A stretch of DNA of 32,214 nucleotides from an uncultured Lachnospiraceae bacterium (GTDB taxonomy: Bacteria; Bacillota; Clostridia; Lachnospirales; Lachnospiraceae). A program made the position numbers and the translations under genes. Of this stretch, positions 14,085 through 22,479 are shown in pieces. The stretch lies in NCBI GenBank assembly GCA_902779445.1, contig CACZBM010000029.1:1-32214 (forward strand), in the 5' to 3' direction. A model generated the notes under the pieces. That model had not been told where the DNA came from. It saw only the letters and a list, made by a program, of their open reading frames with translations, and did not search any database. Position 1 is the first letter of the stretch. Each line of letters opens with the position of its first letter.

Positions 14085-15662
14085 GTGCAGTACCAGGCAT
14101 TATACAGAAAGTTCCGTCCTGATGCCTTTGACGATGTCAAAGGCCAGGACACCATAGTAACAACCCTTAAGAATCAGATAAAAACCGGACGTATTGGTCA
14201 TGCATATCTCTTTACCGGTACGAGGGGTACCGGAAAGACGACAGTGGCTAAATTATTCGCAAAGGCTGTTAACTGCAAGAGCAGGTTGGAGGATGGAAGT
14301 CCCTGCGGCGAATGCGAAAGCTGCAAAGCCATTAAGTCTGGTGCTTCCATGAATGTTGTTGAGATAGATGCTGCCAGTAATAACGGAGTAGACAACATCA
14401 GGGAGATAAGGGAAGAGGTTCAGTACAGACCGACAGATGCGGATTACAGAGTTTATATCATAGACGAAGTACATATGCTGTCTGTCGGTGCTTTTAATGC
14501 TATTCTGAAAACACTTGAGGAACCGCCGGAATATGTTATATTTATTCTTGCGACTACTGAAGTGAATAAAATACCTATAACAGTCCTTTCCAGATGCCAG
14601 CGATATGATTTCAAGAGAATGACCATTGAGACCATGGCTGACAGGATGAGGGAACTGTCGGACACTGAGGGGATACAGGTAGAGGATAAGGCACTTAGAT
14701 ATATTGCAAAATGTGCCAATGGATCCATGAGAGATGCACTGAGTCTCCTGGATCAGTGTGCGGCTTTTTTCATGGGAGAGGAGCTGACATACGAAAGAGC
14801 CCTGGAAGTTCTCGGGGCTGTGGACACATCGGTTTTCAGCAGGCTCTATAATAAGATACTGGAGAAAGATACTTCGGGAGCCATAGGGGTTTTGGAAGAT
14901 ACTCTTATGCAGGGCAGAGATCTTACTGCTTTTGTAACGGATTTTACCTGGTACCTGAGGAATCTTCTGCTGGCAGGGTGTCAGGATGAAAAGATAGAAG
15001 ATGTCATAGATGTTTCAGCGGAGACCCTTGAGTCCATGAAGGCGGAAGCGGCAAAGACAGATCCTGAAACACTGATGCGTTTTATAAGGATCTTTTCAGG
15101 TCTGATCAATGAGATAAGATATGCCACAGAAAAGAAAGTCCTTGCTGAAATAGCTATTATAAAGCTTATGCGGCCTGAGACCGAGACGGATATCTCTTCC
15201 ATGAAGCAGAGGATCTCTGATCTGGAAAAAAGGCTTGATCAGGGGATAAAGGTTGTGGCGGCTCCGGCGGAAGAGGTAAAAAAGGAAGTAAAAAAACGCC
15301 CTCCCGTACCGGATGCGCTTCCTGAAGATATTAAGGGAGTGATGGGAAGCTGGGGAAAGATCCTGAAAAAGCTTCCGGCGTCGGATAAAGCGAAGATAGT
15401 AGGACTGAAAAGAGCTGAGCTCACTACGGAAGGGGATACTCTTCTGATAGCGTTTGAGAATGAATTTGAGAACAGGTTAAGAACCGAAGAGGAGCAGACA
15501 GTCCTTAGCAATGCAATAGAAGATGTACTTGGAAAACATGTTAAGTTCAAGGTGACAGAAAAAGGAAATGAAGAGAATTTTGATCAGAATCACCCTGATT
15601 TTACTTCGATGATAGATTTTGACGGAATAGATGTAGTTAACGAGGAGGATATTGATGGCTAG
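14085..15662 (+). CDS. dnaX: DNA polymerase III subunit gamma/tau, 525 aa
   Basis: Clamp-loader ATPase that opens the beta sliding clamp and, in its long form, ties polymerase and helicase together. GTG start with AAGGA (14075-14079) just upstream, overlapping the pfk stop. Walker A GTRGTGKTT (45-53), zinc-binding cysteines at 64, 74, 77 and 80, Walker B IIDEVHML (125-132), and sensor SRCQRYDF (169-176). The collar domain ends near 365 and a flexible, charged hinge follows (370-410). The C-terminal domain, about 415-525, is short compared with E. coli tau. The hinge carries two in-phase A-rich slippery heptamers (15278-15296) that could yield a 413-residue gamma-like form. The last eight bases overlap ybaB. 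Confidence 0.96.
   Translation: MQYQALYRKFRPDAFDDVKGQDTIVTTLKNQIKTGRIGHAYLFTGTRGTGKTTVAKLFAKAVNCKSRLEDGSPCGECESCKAIKSGASMNVVEIDAASNNGVDNIREIREEVQYRPTDADYRVYIIDEVHMLSVGAFNAILKTLEEPPEYVIFILATTEVNKIPITVLSRCQRYDFKRMTIETMADRMRELSDTEGIQVEDKALRYIAKCANGSMRDALSLLDQCAAFFMGEELTYERALEVLGAVDTSVFSRLYNKILEKDTSGAIGVLEDTLMQGRDLTAFVTDFTWYLRNLLLAGCQDEKIEDVIDVSAETLESMKAEAAKTDPETLMRFIRIFSGLINEIRYATEKKVLAEIAIIKLMRPETETDISSMKQRISDLEKRLDQGIKVVAAPAEEVKKEVKKRPPVPDALPEDIKGVMGSWGKILKKLPASDKAKIVGLKRAELTTEGDTLLIAFENEFENRLRTEEEQTVLSNAIEDVLGKHVKFKVTEKGNEENFDQNHPDFTSMIDFDGIDVVNEEDIDG
15278..15296 (+). other. Tandem slippery heptamers in dnaX, candidate -1 frameshift or transcription slippage site
   Basis: Two heptamers in the X_XXY_YYZ phase lie six codons or less apart: A_AAA_AAG (15278-15284, codons 398-400) and A_AAA_AAA (15290-15296, codons 402-404). 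The first is identical to the E. coli dnaX shift site. A -1 shift at either reads nine to thirteen more codons and stops at TGA 15323-15325, giving 413 residues. An SD-like GGAAGAGG (15269-15275 area) precedes both. Downstream, CTCCC/GGGAG (15301-15305 with 15335-15339) and GCTTCC/GGAAGC (15317-15322 with 15345-15350) interleave like a pseudoknot. The heptamers and phase are seen; function is inference. Confidence 0.55.
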
Positions 15663-15996
15663 AAAAGGCGGTTTTGGCGGAGGAATGATGCCCGGAAGCA
15701 TGAATAATATGCTTAAACAGGCACAGAGAATGCAGAGGCAGATGGAAGAAGCCAGCAGAGAGCTGGAGACAAAGGAGTACACGGCTGAAGTCGGAGGCGG
15801 AGTTGTGGCTGTTACAGTCACCGGAAAGAAAGATCTAAAGAGTGTGACCATTTCCCCCGAGGCAGTTGATCCGGATGACGTTGAAACACTTCAGGATATG
15901 ATAGTGGCTGCTGCGAACGAGGCTATGAAGCAGGCTGATGAGGATTCCAAGAATTCCATGAGCAAGTTCTCCGGCGGACTTGGCGGATTATTCTGA
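15655..15996 (+). CDS. YbaB/EbfC-family nucleoid-associated protein, 113 aa
   Basis: Small dimeric DNA-binding protein, conserved between dnaX and recR in most bacteria. The start is ATG 15655, six bases after GAGGAGG (15642-15648); the TTG one codon earlier is less likely. The N-terminus is Gly- and Met-rich (GGFGGGMMPGSMNNML, around 5-20). The helix ending in LETKEYTAEVGGGVV and the core strand VTVTGKKDLKSVTISPEAVDPDD are typical. The C-terminus is a Gly-rich tail (SGGLGGLF). It overlaps the 3' end of dnaX by eight bases, so translation is probably coupled. Exact role in the cell remains unsettled for the family. Confidence 0.94.
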   Translation: MARKGGFGGGMMPGSMNNMLKQAQRMQRQMEEASRELETKEYTAEVGGGVVAVTVTGKKDLKSVTISPEAVDPDDVETLQDMIVAAANEAMKQADEDSKNSMSKFSGGLGGLF

Positions 15997-16012
15997 TCGG
16001 GAGTTTTAGGGC

Positions 16013-16609
16013 ATGGACCTATATTCCGGCAAGATAAACAAACTGATAGAAGAATTGTCTGCACTTCCGGGAATCGGTGCAAAGTCAGCAGGGCGTCTGG
16101 CCTTCTATCTTATTAACGAGCCGGAAGAACATGTAAAGCGTTTGACAACGGCGATACTGGATGCCAAGGCAAATATCCATTACTGCAGCGAGTGCTTCAC
16201 TCTTACAGATGATGAGATATGCCCGATATGCAGAAATACAGGGCGGGATCACAGTGTCATAATGGTGGTTGAAAATACGAGAGACCTGGCAGCATATGAA
16301 AAGACCGGCAGATTTGAGGGCGTATATCATGTACTCCATGGAGCGATCTCTCCGATGCTTGGCATAGGCCCCAATGATATTAAGCTGAAGGAGCTTATGA
16401 AGCGTCTTGCAGGGGATGTAAAAGAAGTGATCATAGCTACAAATTCCAGTCTGGAGGGCGAGACCACTGCCATGTATATAAGCAAGCTTATAAAACCCAC
16501 GGGGATAAAGGTCACCCGGATCGCCAGCGGAGTACCGGTAGGCGGGGACCTGGAAAATATAGATGAGGTAACTTTGCTCCGTGCTCTTGAAGGGCGGACA
16601 GAAATCTAA
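16013..16609 (+). CDS. recR: Recombination mediator RecR, 198 aa
   Basis: Acts with RecO (and RecF) to load RecA at gaps and stalled forks. Order: helix-hairpin-helix ALPGIGAKSAGRLAF (17-31), C4 zinc finger CSEC...CPIC (58-73), Toprim domain beginning VVENTRDL (85-92), then the conserved ASGVPVGGDLENID near 171-184. Length matches the family. The TTTAGGGC before ATG 16013 is a weak SD, but the gene lies only 16 bases after ybaB, so coupling is likely. It closes the pfk-dnaX-ybaB-recR group; galM follows after 29 bases without a visible terminator. Confidence 0.96.
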   Translation: MDLYSGKINKLIEELSALPGIGAKSAGRLAFYLINEPEEHVKRLTTAILDAKANIHYCSECFTLTDDEICPICRNTGRDHSVIMVVENTRDLAAYEKTGRFEGVYHVLHGAISPMLGIGPNDIKLKELMKRLAGDVKEVIIATNSSLEGETTAMYISKLIKPTGIKVTRIASGVPVGGDLENIDEVTLLRALEGRTEI

Positions 16610-16638
16610 AGGGATTCAAAAGTAGGAGGCATTCTAAA

Positions 16639-17685
16639 ATGGAGATCGTAAAAAAGGCATTTGGAACCACAAAGGACGATAAGGATATTTCATCCTATAC
16701 CCTTACCAATGAAAAGGGGATGAGTGTTACAGTTTCTGAACTGGGTGCTATCATTACCGAAGTGATCGTTCCGGATAAGGACGGAGCGAAGAGGGATGTA
16801 GTGCTGGGATATGATAATTCAGATCCCTATTATGAGAATAAGGAGTTTTTCGGTGCTACCATAGGAAGAAGCGCAAACAGGATACAGGGTGCTTCATTCG
16901 AAATAGACGGAGTCAGGATCACACTTCCTGTTAATGAGAATACAAATAATCTGCACAGCGACATGGAAAACGGCTTTCATAAGAAGCTCTGGACTGCAGC
17001 TCCGGACGAGGCAAGAAATGCAGTGACCATGAGCTATACAAGCCCCGACGGAGAAAACGGATTTCCGGGAACTCTGGATATGCACGTGACATTTGCTCTT
17101 TCTGATGATAATGAACTATCTATACATTATGAAGGAGTTTCAGATAAGAAGACTCTTATAAACTGCACTAATCATACATACTTTAATCTGGCAGGACATG
17201 CCGGAGGGAATATCCACGATCATTATATGAAGATCAATTCCTCCAAATATACACCCGTTGAGCCGGACTCCATTCCTACCGGAGAAATAGCGGATGTAGA
17301 AGGAACGCCTTTTGACTTCAGAGAGTTCCATAAGGTCGGGGAGAGAATAGAAGAGGATAATGAGCAGCTTCACTTCACAGGTGGATATGACCACAATTAT
17401 GTGATAGAAGATAATTCCAAGGCTGTGGCTATTGTGGAAGAATGGTCTTCAGGTATCAGGATGGAAGTGTTTACAGACCTTCCGGGAATACAGTTCTATG
17501 CAGGAAACTGTATCCGCGACGGACTTTCAGGAAAAGGCGGCGCGGTTTACGGCAAGAGAAGCGGTCTTTGCCTTGAGACTCAGTACTTCCCTAATAGCGC
17601 AAATCAGGCTGGGTTCAAGAGACCTGTATTCGGCGCAGGAGAAAGATACGATACCACAACGGTTTATAAATTCTCTTTAATCTAA
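16639..17685 (+). CDS. galM: Aldose 1-epimerase (mutarotase), 348 aa
   Basis: Interconverts alpha and beta anomers of galactose, glucose or arabinose for entry into sugar catabolism. The catalytic base Glu313 is in CLETQYFPNS. His179 in NHTYFNLAG is the general acid, and His106 in the NNLHSD stretch matches the second conserved His. IGRSANRI (75-82) is the usual substrate arginine region. There is no signal peptide, so it acts in the cytosol. The SD is GTAGGAGG upstream of ATG 16639. It is followed ten bases later by araD, which suggests pentose rather than purely galactose metabolism. Confidence 0.93.
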   Translation: MEIVKKAFGTTKDDKDISSYTLTNEKGMSVTVSELGAIITEVIVPDKDGAKRDVVLGYDNSDPYYENKEFFGATIGRSANRIQGASFEIDGVRITLPVNENTNNLHSDMENGFHKKLWTAAPDEARNAVTMSYTSPDGENGFPGTLDMHVTFALSDDNELSIHYEGVSDKKTLINCTNHTYFNLAGHAGGNIHDHYMKINSSKYTPVEPDSIPTGEIADVEGTPFDFREFHKVGERIEEDNEQLHFTGGYDHNYVIEDNSKAVAIVEEWSSGIRMEVFTDLPGIQFYAGNCIRDGLSGKGGAVYGKRSGLCLETQYFPNSANQAGFKRPVFGAGERYDTTTVYKFSLI

Positions 17686-17695
17686 AGGAGGCAAT

Positions 17696-18388
17696 ATGTT
17701 AGAAGAACTGAAGAAAAAAGTGTATGAAGCCAATATGCTTCTGCCAAAGTATGATCTTGTGACATTCACGTGGGGAAATGTCAGCGGGATCGATCGTGAG
17801 AGCGGATACTTTGTTATCAAACCAAGCGGAGTGGAATATGAAGCGCTTACTCCTGACGACATGGTTGTTGTGGATCTTAACTGCAAAAAGATTGAGGGAA
17901 AGTATAACCCCTCATCTGATACCGAAACCCACGCGGAGCTTTACAGAAAGTGGGATGATATAGGAGGAGTCGTTCACACCCATTCACCATGGGCCACCTC
18001 CTGGGCACAGGCAGGAAGAGATATTCCATGCTACGGCACGACACACGCAGACTATTTCTATGGTTCGGTACCCTGCTTAAGGTGCCTTACAAAAGAAGAA
18101 ATAGATGAAGCGTATGAGAGAAATACAGGAGTGCTCATTACCGATTACTTTAAAGACAAGGATCATATTGCGGTTCAGGCTGTTCTCTGCAAGAACCACG
18201 GACCCTTCGGATGGGGAAAAGATCCTGTGGACGCCGTACATACGGCGGTAGTTCTGGAAGAAGTCGCAAAGATGGCTACCAGAACAGAGGCGATAAATAA
18301 GGACGTAAAAGAATGCCCGCAGGAAGTACAGGATAAGCATTACTACCGTAAGCATGGTGCCAACGCTTACTACGGACAGGGCAAATAA
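17696..18388 (+). CDS. araD: L-ribulose-5-phosphate 4-epimerase, 230 aa
   Basis: Converts L-ribulose 5-phosphate to D-xylulose 5-phosphate, which transketolase then uses. Class II aldolase fold: GNVSG (27-31), KPSGV (42-46), SSDTETH (73-79), the zinc ligands HTH (94-96), HADYFYG near 117-123 and CKNHGPFGWG. Length is identical in range to E. coli AraD. AAAGGAGG lies just before ATG 17696. The next genes encode both halves of a transketolase, so the local set covers entry of arabinose-type carbon into the pentose phosphate pathway. The isomerase and kinase (araA, araB) are not in the window. A related epimerase such as UlaF is less likely given the context but not excluded. Confidence 0.93.
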   Translation: MLEELKKKVYEANMLLPKYDLVTFTWGNVSGIDRESGYFVIKPSGVEYEALTPDDMVVVDLNCKKIEGKYNPSSDTETHAELYRKWDDIGGVVHTHSPWATSWAQAGRDIPCYGTTHADYFYGSVPCLRCLTKEEIDEAYERNTGVLITDYFKDKDHIAVQAVLCKNHGPFGWGKDPVDAVHTAVVLEEVAKMATRTEAINKDVKECPQEVQDKHYYRKHGANAYYGQGK

Positions 18389-18408
18389 AAAGGAGGATAA
18401 ATCTTATC

Positions 18409-19236
18409 ATGACAAACCAGGAACTTCAAAAAACAGCAAATGAAGTCCGCAAGGGCATAGTTACTGCTGTACACGCTGCTAAATCAGGACATCCGGGTGG
18501 ATCTCTTTCCGCAGCAGACATCTTCACCTATTTATTCTTTGAGGAAATGAACATCGATCCTAAGGATCCCAAGAAGGCCGACAGGGACAGATTCGTTCTT
18601 TCAAAGGGACATACAGCTCCCGGTCTTTACTCTACACTGGCTGAGAGAGGATATTTCCCGAAGAAGGATCTGGAAACCCTGCGTCACACCGGTTCATATC
18701 TCCAGGGTCATCCGGATATGAAGCATATTCCCGGAGTGGATATGTCCAGTGGATCACTGGGACAGGGACTTTCAGCAGCTGTCGGCATGGCTCTCGCTGC
18801 AAAGATCGATAAGAAGTCATATCGAACATACTGCCTCTGCGGAGACGGAGAGATACAGGAAGGACAGATCTGGGAAGCAGCTATGTTTGCAGGAGCAAAG
18901 AAGCTGGATAATCTCTGTGTGATCGTTGATAACAATAATCTCCAGATCGACGGACCTATAGATGAGGTTAACAGTCCTTATCCCATTGATAAAAAATTCG
19001 AAGCCTTTAATTTCCACGTTATCAATATAAATGGAAATGACATGGAGGAGATCAGAAAGGCATTTGATGAAGCAAAGGCAACAAAGGGTATGCCTACAGC
19101 TATCGTTGCCAAGACCCTTAAAGGAAAGGGAGTATCATTTATGGAAAATCAGGTGGGCTGGCATGGAAAGGCTCCCAATGATGACGAATATGCTACAGCA
19201 ATGTCAGATCTTGAGAAAGCAGGTGCCGCATTATGA
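18409..19236 (+). CDS. Transketolase, N-terminal (thiamine diphosphate-binding) subunit, 275 aa
   Basis: First half of a two-gene transketolase, which transfers two-carbon units between pentose and other sugar phosphates. Motifs: SGHPGGSLSAADI around 27-39, SKGHTAPGLY near 64-73, MSSGSLGQGLSAAVGMA near 111-127, and the thiamine/metal motif GDGEIQEGQIWEA (about 146-158) with IVDNNNLQIDG. It ends where the pyrimidine-binding half would begin in a full-length enzyme. The SD is AAAGGAGG. The stop overlaps the start of the second subunit (ATGA, 19233-19236), which ensures balanced synthesis. Split transketolases of this kind are normal in many Clostridia and archaea. Confidence 0.95.
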   Translation: MTNQELQKTANEVRKGIVTAVHAAKSGHPGGSLSAADIFTYLFFEEMNIDPKDPKKADRDRFVLSKGHTAPGLYSTLAERGYFPKKDLETLRHTGSYLQGHPDMKHIPGVDMSSGSLGQGLSAAVGMALAAKIDKKSYRTYCLCGDGEIQEGQIWEAAMFAGAKKLDNLCVIVDNNNLQIDGPIDEVNSPYPIDKKFEAFNFHVININGNDMEEIRKAFDEAKATKGMPTAIVAKTLKGKGVSFMENQVGWHGKAPNDDEYATAMSDLEKAGAAL

Positions 19237-20171
19237 GTGAAGTAAAGAAGATAGCAACACGTGAAAGTTATGGAAATGCATTGGCAAAATTTGGTGCAGA
19301 ATATCCCGATCTTGTAGTACTGGATGCAGACCTTGCCAATGCTACAAAGACAGGGACATTCAAGAAGGCTTTTCCTGACAGATTTTTTGACTGTGGAATA
19401 GCTGAGTCAAATATGACAGGAATAGGTGCGGGCCTTGCAACCTGCGGGAAGATTCCTTTTATCAGCTCTTTTGCCATGTTTGCTGCAGGCAGAAACTATG
19501 AGCAGGTCAGGAACTCTATCGGATATCCGAAGCTTAACGTAAAGATCGGAGCTACCCATGCAGGTATCACCGTAGGTGAGGACGGAGCTTCACATCAGTG
19601 TCTGGAAGATATTGCACTCATGAGAACCATCCCGGGAATGACAGTGATCGTACCTGCTGATGATACCGAGGTTTTTGCTGCAGTTAAGGCTGCTATTGAG
19701 CATCAGGGACCTGTATATTTAAGATTCAGCAGAGCAGCAACTCCCGTGATCTATGATCCCGCAGATCTGAAGTTTGAGATCGGAAAGGGAATAACTGTAA
19801 AAGACGGCAGCGACATTTCCATTATCGCTACCGGTGTGGAAGTAAGCTACGCTCTGGAAGCAGCTGAAAGGCTTGCCGGAGATGGAGTAAAGGCAAGAGT
19901 TATCGACATGCATACCATCAAGCCTCTTGACGAAGAGCTGGTTCTTAAGTGTGCTGCCGAAACAGGAAAGATCTTCACCGTCGAAGAAGCTTCAGTTTTA
20001 GGAGGCCTCGGAAGTGCGGTTGCTGAAACTGTTGCTGAGAAGAATCCTGTACCTGTTCACAGGATCGGTGTATATGATACATTCGGAGAATCCGGCCCCT
20101 GGAACGAGCTTATGAAGAAGTATAAGCTTGATGCAGACGGAGTCTACGAGCAGATAAAAGCAAAGTTGTGA
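19233..20171 (+). CDS. Transketolase, C-terminal (pyrimidine-binding) subunit, 312 aa
   Basis: Second half of the split transketolase; active only with the N-terminal subunit. It has the catalytic Glu region in DCGIAESNMTGIGAGLA around 52-68, GITVGEDGASHQCLEDIALMR near 111-131, PVYLRFSR and the C-terminal transketolase domain from about 190 (VIDMHTIKPLDEE; EEASVLGGLGSAVAE). Start ATG 19233 overlaps the previous stop. The operon seems to end here: the palindromic repeat at 20172-20338 starts directly after the stop, and its first hairpin (20181-20201) could act as a terminator. Confidence 0.95.
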   Translation: MSEVKKIATRESYGNALAKFGAEYPDLVVLDADLANATKTGTFKKAFPDRFFDCGIAESNMTGIGAGLATCGKIPFISSFAMFAAGRNYEQVRNSIGYPKLNVKIGATHAGITVGEDGASHQCLEDIALMRTIPGMTVIVPADDTEVFAAVKAAIEHQGPVYLRFSRAATPVIYDPADLKFEIGKGITVKDGSDISIIATGVEVSYALEAAERLAGDGVKARVIDMHTIKPLDEELVLKCAAETGKIFTVEEASVLGGLGSAVAETVAEKNPVPVHRIGVYDTFGESGPWNELMKKYKLDADGVYEQIKAKL

Positions 20172-20175
20172 TATA

Positions 20176-20338
20176 GAAAGCCTTCTCCCTTTGGGGGAAG
20201 GTGGTGCGAAGAAAGAGTTAACTACGAAAGGCTTCCCCTATGGGGCAAAATGCGCCAGTGGCGCATTTTGAATGGCGCTTAGCTGCGCTGAGCGCAGCTG
20301 CCATCGGTAAGCTGTCACCGAAGGTGACTGATGAGGGC
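20176..20338. repeat. Palindromic non-coding repeat between the tkt genes and the DUF5711 gene
   Basis: A run of hairpins, mostly with three-base loops: CCTTCTCCC/GGGGGAAGG (20181-20189 with 20193-20201, loop TTT), CCCC/GGGG (20235-20245, loop TAT), an 11-bp stem CAAAATGCGCC/GGCGCATTTTG (20246-20270, loop AGT), AGCTGCGC/GCGCAGCT (20281-20299, loop TGA) nested in ATGGC/GCCAT, and GTCACC/GGTGAC (20314-20328, loop GAA), ending GATGAGGG. Elements with a CTTCCCC...GGGGAAGG start and a GATGAGGG end are, to my knowledge, frequent in Clostridia genomes. Two 5' ends (20178-20201 and 20227-20245) suggest two overlapping units. It holds no gene. Confidence 0.75.
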
Positions 20339-20340
20339 TA

Positions 20341-21525
20341 GTGTCAGATCTTCACGTTGTAAAAAAAGAAAAAGACAAGAATTACGAGGCGGAAGTTCGT
20401 AACCACCGCTTAAGGATATTTGGAAGTATCTTATTCGTTATAGTGATAATAACCGCAGCATGTCTGTATGCGAAGCATTACTTTGACAGCAAGGTTTATA
20501 CGGGATACGAGATACTGAATAAGTCCTTAAGATCGGATGCGGATTCCGCCCGTTTCCTGACCTATAACGGACATATCCTGAAATACAGCAGGGACGGTGC
20601 CGAGTCTTATGACGGTATCAAGGATGTGAAGTGGAACCTTACTTATGAGATGCAGGATCCACAGATAGCCACATGCGGTGATTATGTGGCGATAGCGGAT
20701 GAGGGATCAACAGAGATCCTGGTTATGAGCGGAAGCGGAAAACAATCTTCCATCAATACAAAGCATCCTATCATCAATTTCTCTGTTGCGGCACAGGGAG
20801 TAGTTGCAGCAGTATTGGATGACGGTAATTCCGCCAGAATAAATATCTATGATCCGGAAGGAACTGAATTGGCCGGGATTAAGAGTTCCATGGGTCAGAG
20901 CGGATACCCGGTAGATGTGGCACTCTCTCCGGACGGAACTCTCCTTGGGGTATCCTATACGAGAGTGGATGGAGGAACGGGAGTCGTTCATTCATCGGTT
21001 GCTTTCTATAATTTCGGTGATGTGGGACAAAATGAGATAGATAACTATGTAAGTGGTTATGATTATGAAGACACTATCATGCCCAGGATACGATTCCTGA
21101 GTCATGACAGTGCAGTTGTTATCGGTGATAACCGTATAGTATTTTTCTCGGGAGACCAGAAGCCGGAAGCTGTTTCGGAAAATTCTATCGATGAGGAGAT
21201 ACAGAGTGTTTACTTCGGAGATGAAAAGGCGGCGCTGGTATTCCGTTCCGATGAAGGCGGGAATAAATACCGTCTGATGGTATACGGAAAGAACGGCAGA
21301 CACCTTCTTGATAAAGAATTCGAGCTGGCGTATACAGACATTCAACTCACAGACAAAAAAGCCATTATATATAATGATTCCACCTGTGAGATCATAAATA
21401 TGAACGGATTCGTTCGATACGACGGACTGTTCGAGGATCCGGTACTCCTTATGGTCCCTACGGAAAGCGATACCCGATATATCCTTGTAAACAGGGGCAT
21501 GAGTCAGGAGATAATGCTTCAGTAA
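20341..21525 (+). CDS. DUF5711-family membrane-anchored beta-propeller-like protein, 394 aa
   Basis: Function unknown. One N-terminal membrane segment (about residues 27-46, SILFVIVIITAACLYAKHYF) after a basic cytoplasmic stretch, then about 340 extracellular residues in repeated short strands. Patterns such as ALSPDGTLLGVSY, GDYVAIADEGSTEILVM and HPIINFSVAAQGVVAAVLDDG recall beta-propeller blades. This matches the DUF5711 family of Lachnospiraceae as I know it. The start is GTG 20341: the frame has a stop at 20332-20334 and no other plausible start nearby. The only SD candidate, GATGAGGG, is the tail of the repeat upstream. Transcription ends at 21555-21590. Its role at the cell surface is open. 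Confidence 0.82.
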   Translation: MSDLHVVKKEKDKNYEAEVRNHRLRIFGSILFVIVIITAACLYAKHYFDSKVYTGYEILNKSLRSDADSARFLTYNGHILKYSRDGAESYDGIKDVKWNLTYEMQDPQIATCGDYVAIADEGSTEILVMSGSGKQSSINTKHPIINFSVAAQGVVAAVLDDGNSARINIYDPEGTELAGIKSSMGQSGYPVDVALSPDGTLLGVSYTRVDGGTGVVHSSVAFYNFGDVGQNEIDNYVSGYDYEDTIMPRIRFLSHDSAVVIGDNRIVFFSGDQKPEAVSENSIDEEIQSVYFGDEKAALVFRSDEGGNKYRLMVYGKNGRHLLDKEFELAYTDIQLTDKKAIIYNDSTCEIINMNGFVRYDGLFEDPVLLMVPTESDTRYILVNRGMSQEIMLQ

Positions 21526-21554
21526 ACCGGAAAGACTTCCGGAGTTCTATATAA

Positions 21555-21590
21555 GGCCATCAGCTTTACGCTGGTGGTCTTTCTTGTGTT
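21555..21590 (+). terminator. Terminator after the DUF5711 gene
   Basis: GGCCATCAGC (21555-21564) pairs with GCTGGTGGTC (21570-21579), ten pairs with two wobbles, loop TTTAC, followed by TTTCTT. A smaller hairpin CCGGAA/TTCCGG lies just before it. Confidence 0.8.
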
Positions 21591-21682
21591 GGAATCTCTT
21601 GCTTTATTGACTAAAAAAGTGTATTCTTTTCTAGGATTATTCTCTAAAAAATATAACGATATGTGCAGGTTCTTAGTAAATT

Positions 21683-22456
21683 ATGAATAAAAAGTATTCT
21701 GCAGGGATCGATATAGGATCCACATGTGCAAAGACTATCGTGCTGGATAAAGATGGGAAGGTGGTCTATAAGGACCTGAGACCCACCGGGTACAGCAGCG
21801 TAGATACGGCTGAATCCATCCGACATACCATCGAGGAAGCATTCGGGAAAGACAGTTTTCATACTGTGGCTACCGGCTACGGACGTATATCCGTGCCATT
21901 TGCAGATAATAAGGTGACTGAGATCAGCTGTCATGCAAAGGGAGCAGTAAGGCTTTTTGATAAGAATGACATAAACGTCATTGATATCGGAGGGCAGGAT
22001 ACGAAGCTTATTGTGATAGAAAACGGTGTTGTATCCGAGTTTTTAATGAATGACAAGTGCTCCGCCGGCACAGGAAGGTTTCTGGAAGTGATGGCCAATA
22101 CCCTTTCGGTAAGTCCGGAAGAACTCTGTGCGATGGCAGAAAAAGGTAATGAAACAAGGATAAGCTCACTCTGTACTGTATTTGCGGAGTCAGAGGTTAT
22201 AAATCTGATAGGCAAAGGTACGCCGAGGGAAGACATAGCCTATGCTGTTATTGATTCCATAGTAGAAAAGGTAAAGACGCAGTCCGGTAAGCTGCGAATG
22301 AATAATGGCCCCCTTTGTCTCACTGGAGGGCTTTGCGACTATGGGTATGTAGTTAAAATGCTGTCAAAAGCCTTTAATAAGGATGTTATGACAAAACCAG
22401 ACGCAAGATATGCGGGAGCCATGGGTGCCGCACTCTATGCAGCATCACAAATGTAA
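21683..22456 (+). CDS. ATP-dependent activase of the 2-hydroxyacyl-CoA dehydratase/double-cubane family, 257 aa
   Basis: Homodimeric ASKHA-fold ATPase with one [4Fe-4S] cluster shared between subunits. On ATP hydrolysis it injects a low-potential electron into its partner enzyme. Motifs: phosphate-binding GIDIGSTCAKT (8-18), DIGGQDTK (101-108), the two cluster cysteines Cys126 (DKCSAGTG) and Cys164 (SSLCTVFAES), and adenosine-site LTGGL near 213-217. Length matches HgdC-type activators. The partner is surely the reductase encoded 23 bases downstream. The SD is weak (GCAGG, about 15 bases away). TTGACT at 21607-21612 may be part of its promoter, but the -10 is unclear. Confidence 0.92.
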   Translation: MNKKYSAGIDIGSTCAKTIVLDKDGKVVYKDLRPTGYSSVDTAESIRHTIEEAFGKDSFHTVATGYGRISVPFADNKVTEISCHAKGAVRLFDKNDINVIDIGGQDTKLIVIENGVVSEFLMNDKCSAGTGRFLEVMANTLSVSPEELCAMAEKGNETRISSLCTVFAESEVINLIGKGTPREDIAYAVIDSIVEKVKTQSGKLRMNNGPLCLTGGLCDYGYVVKMLSKAFNKDVMTKPDARYAGAMGAALYAASQM

Positions 22457-22479
22457 ATAAATAGAAAGGTAGGAGAAAA

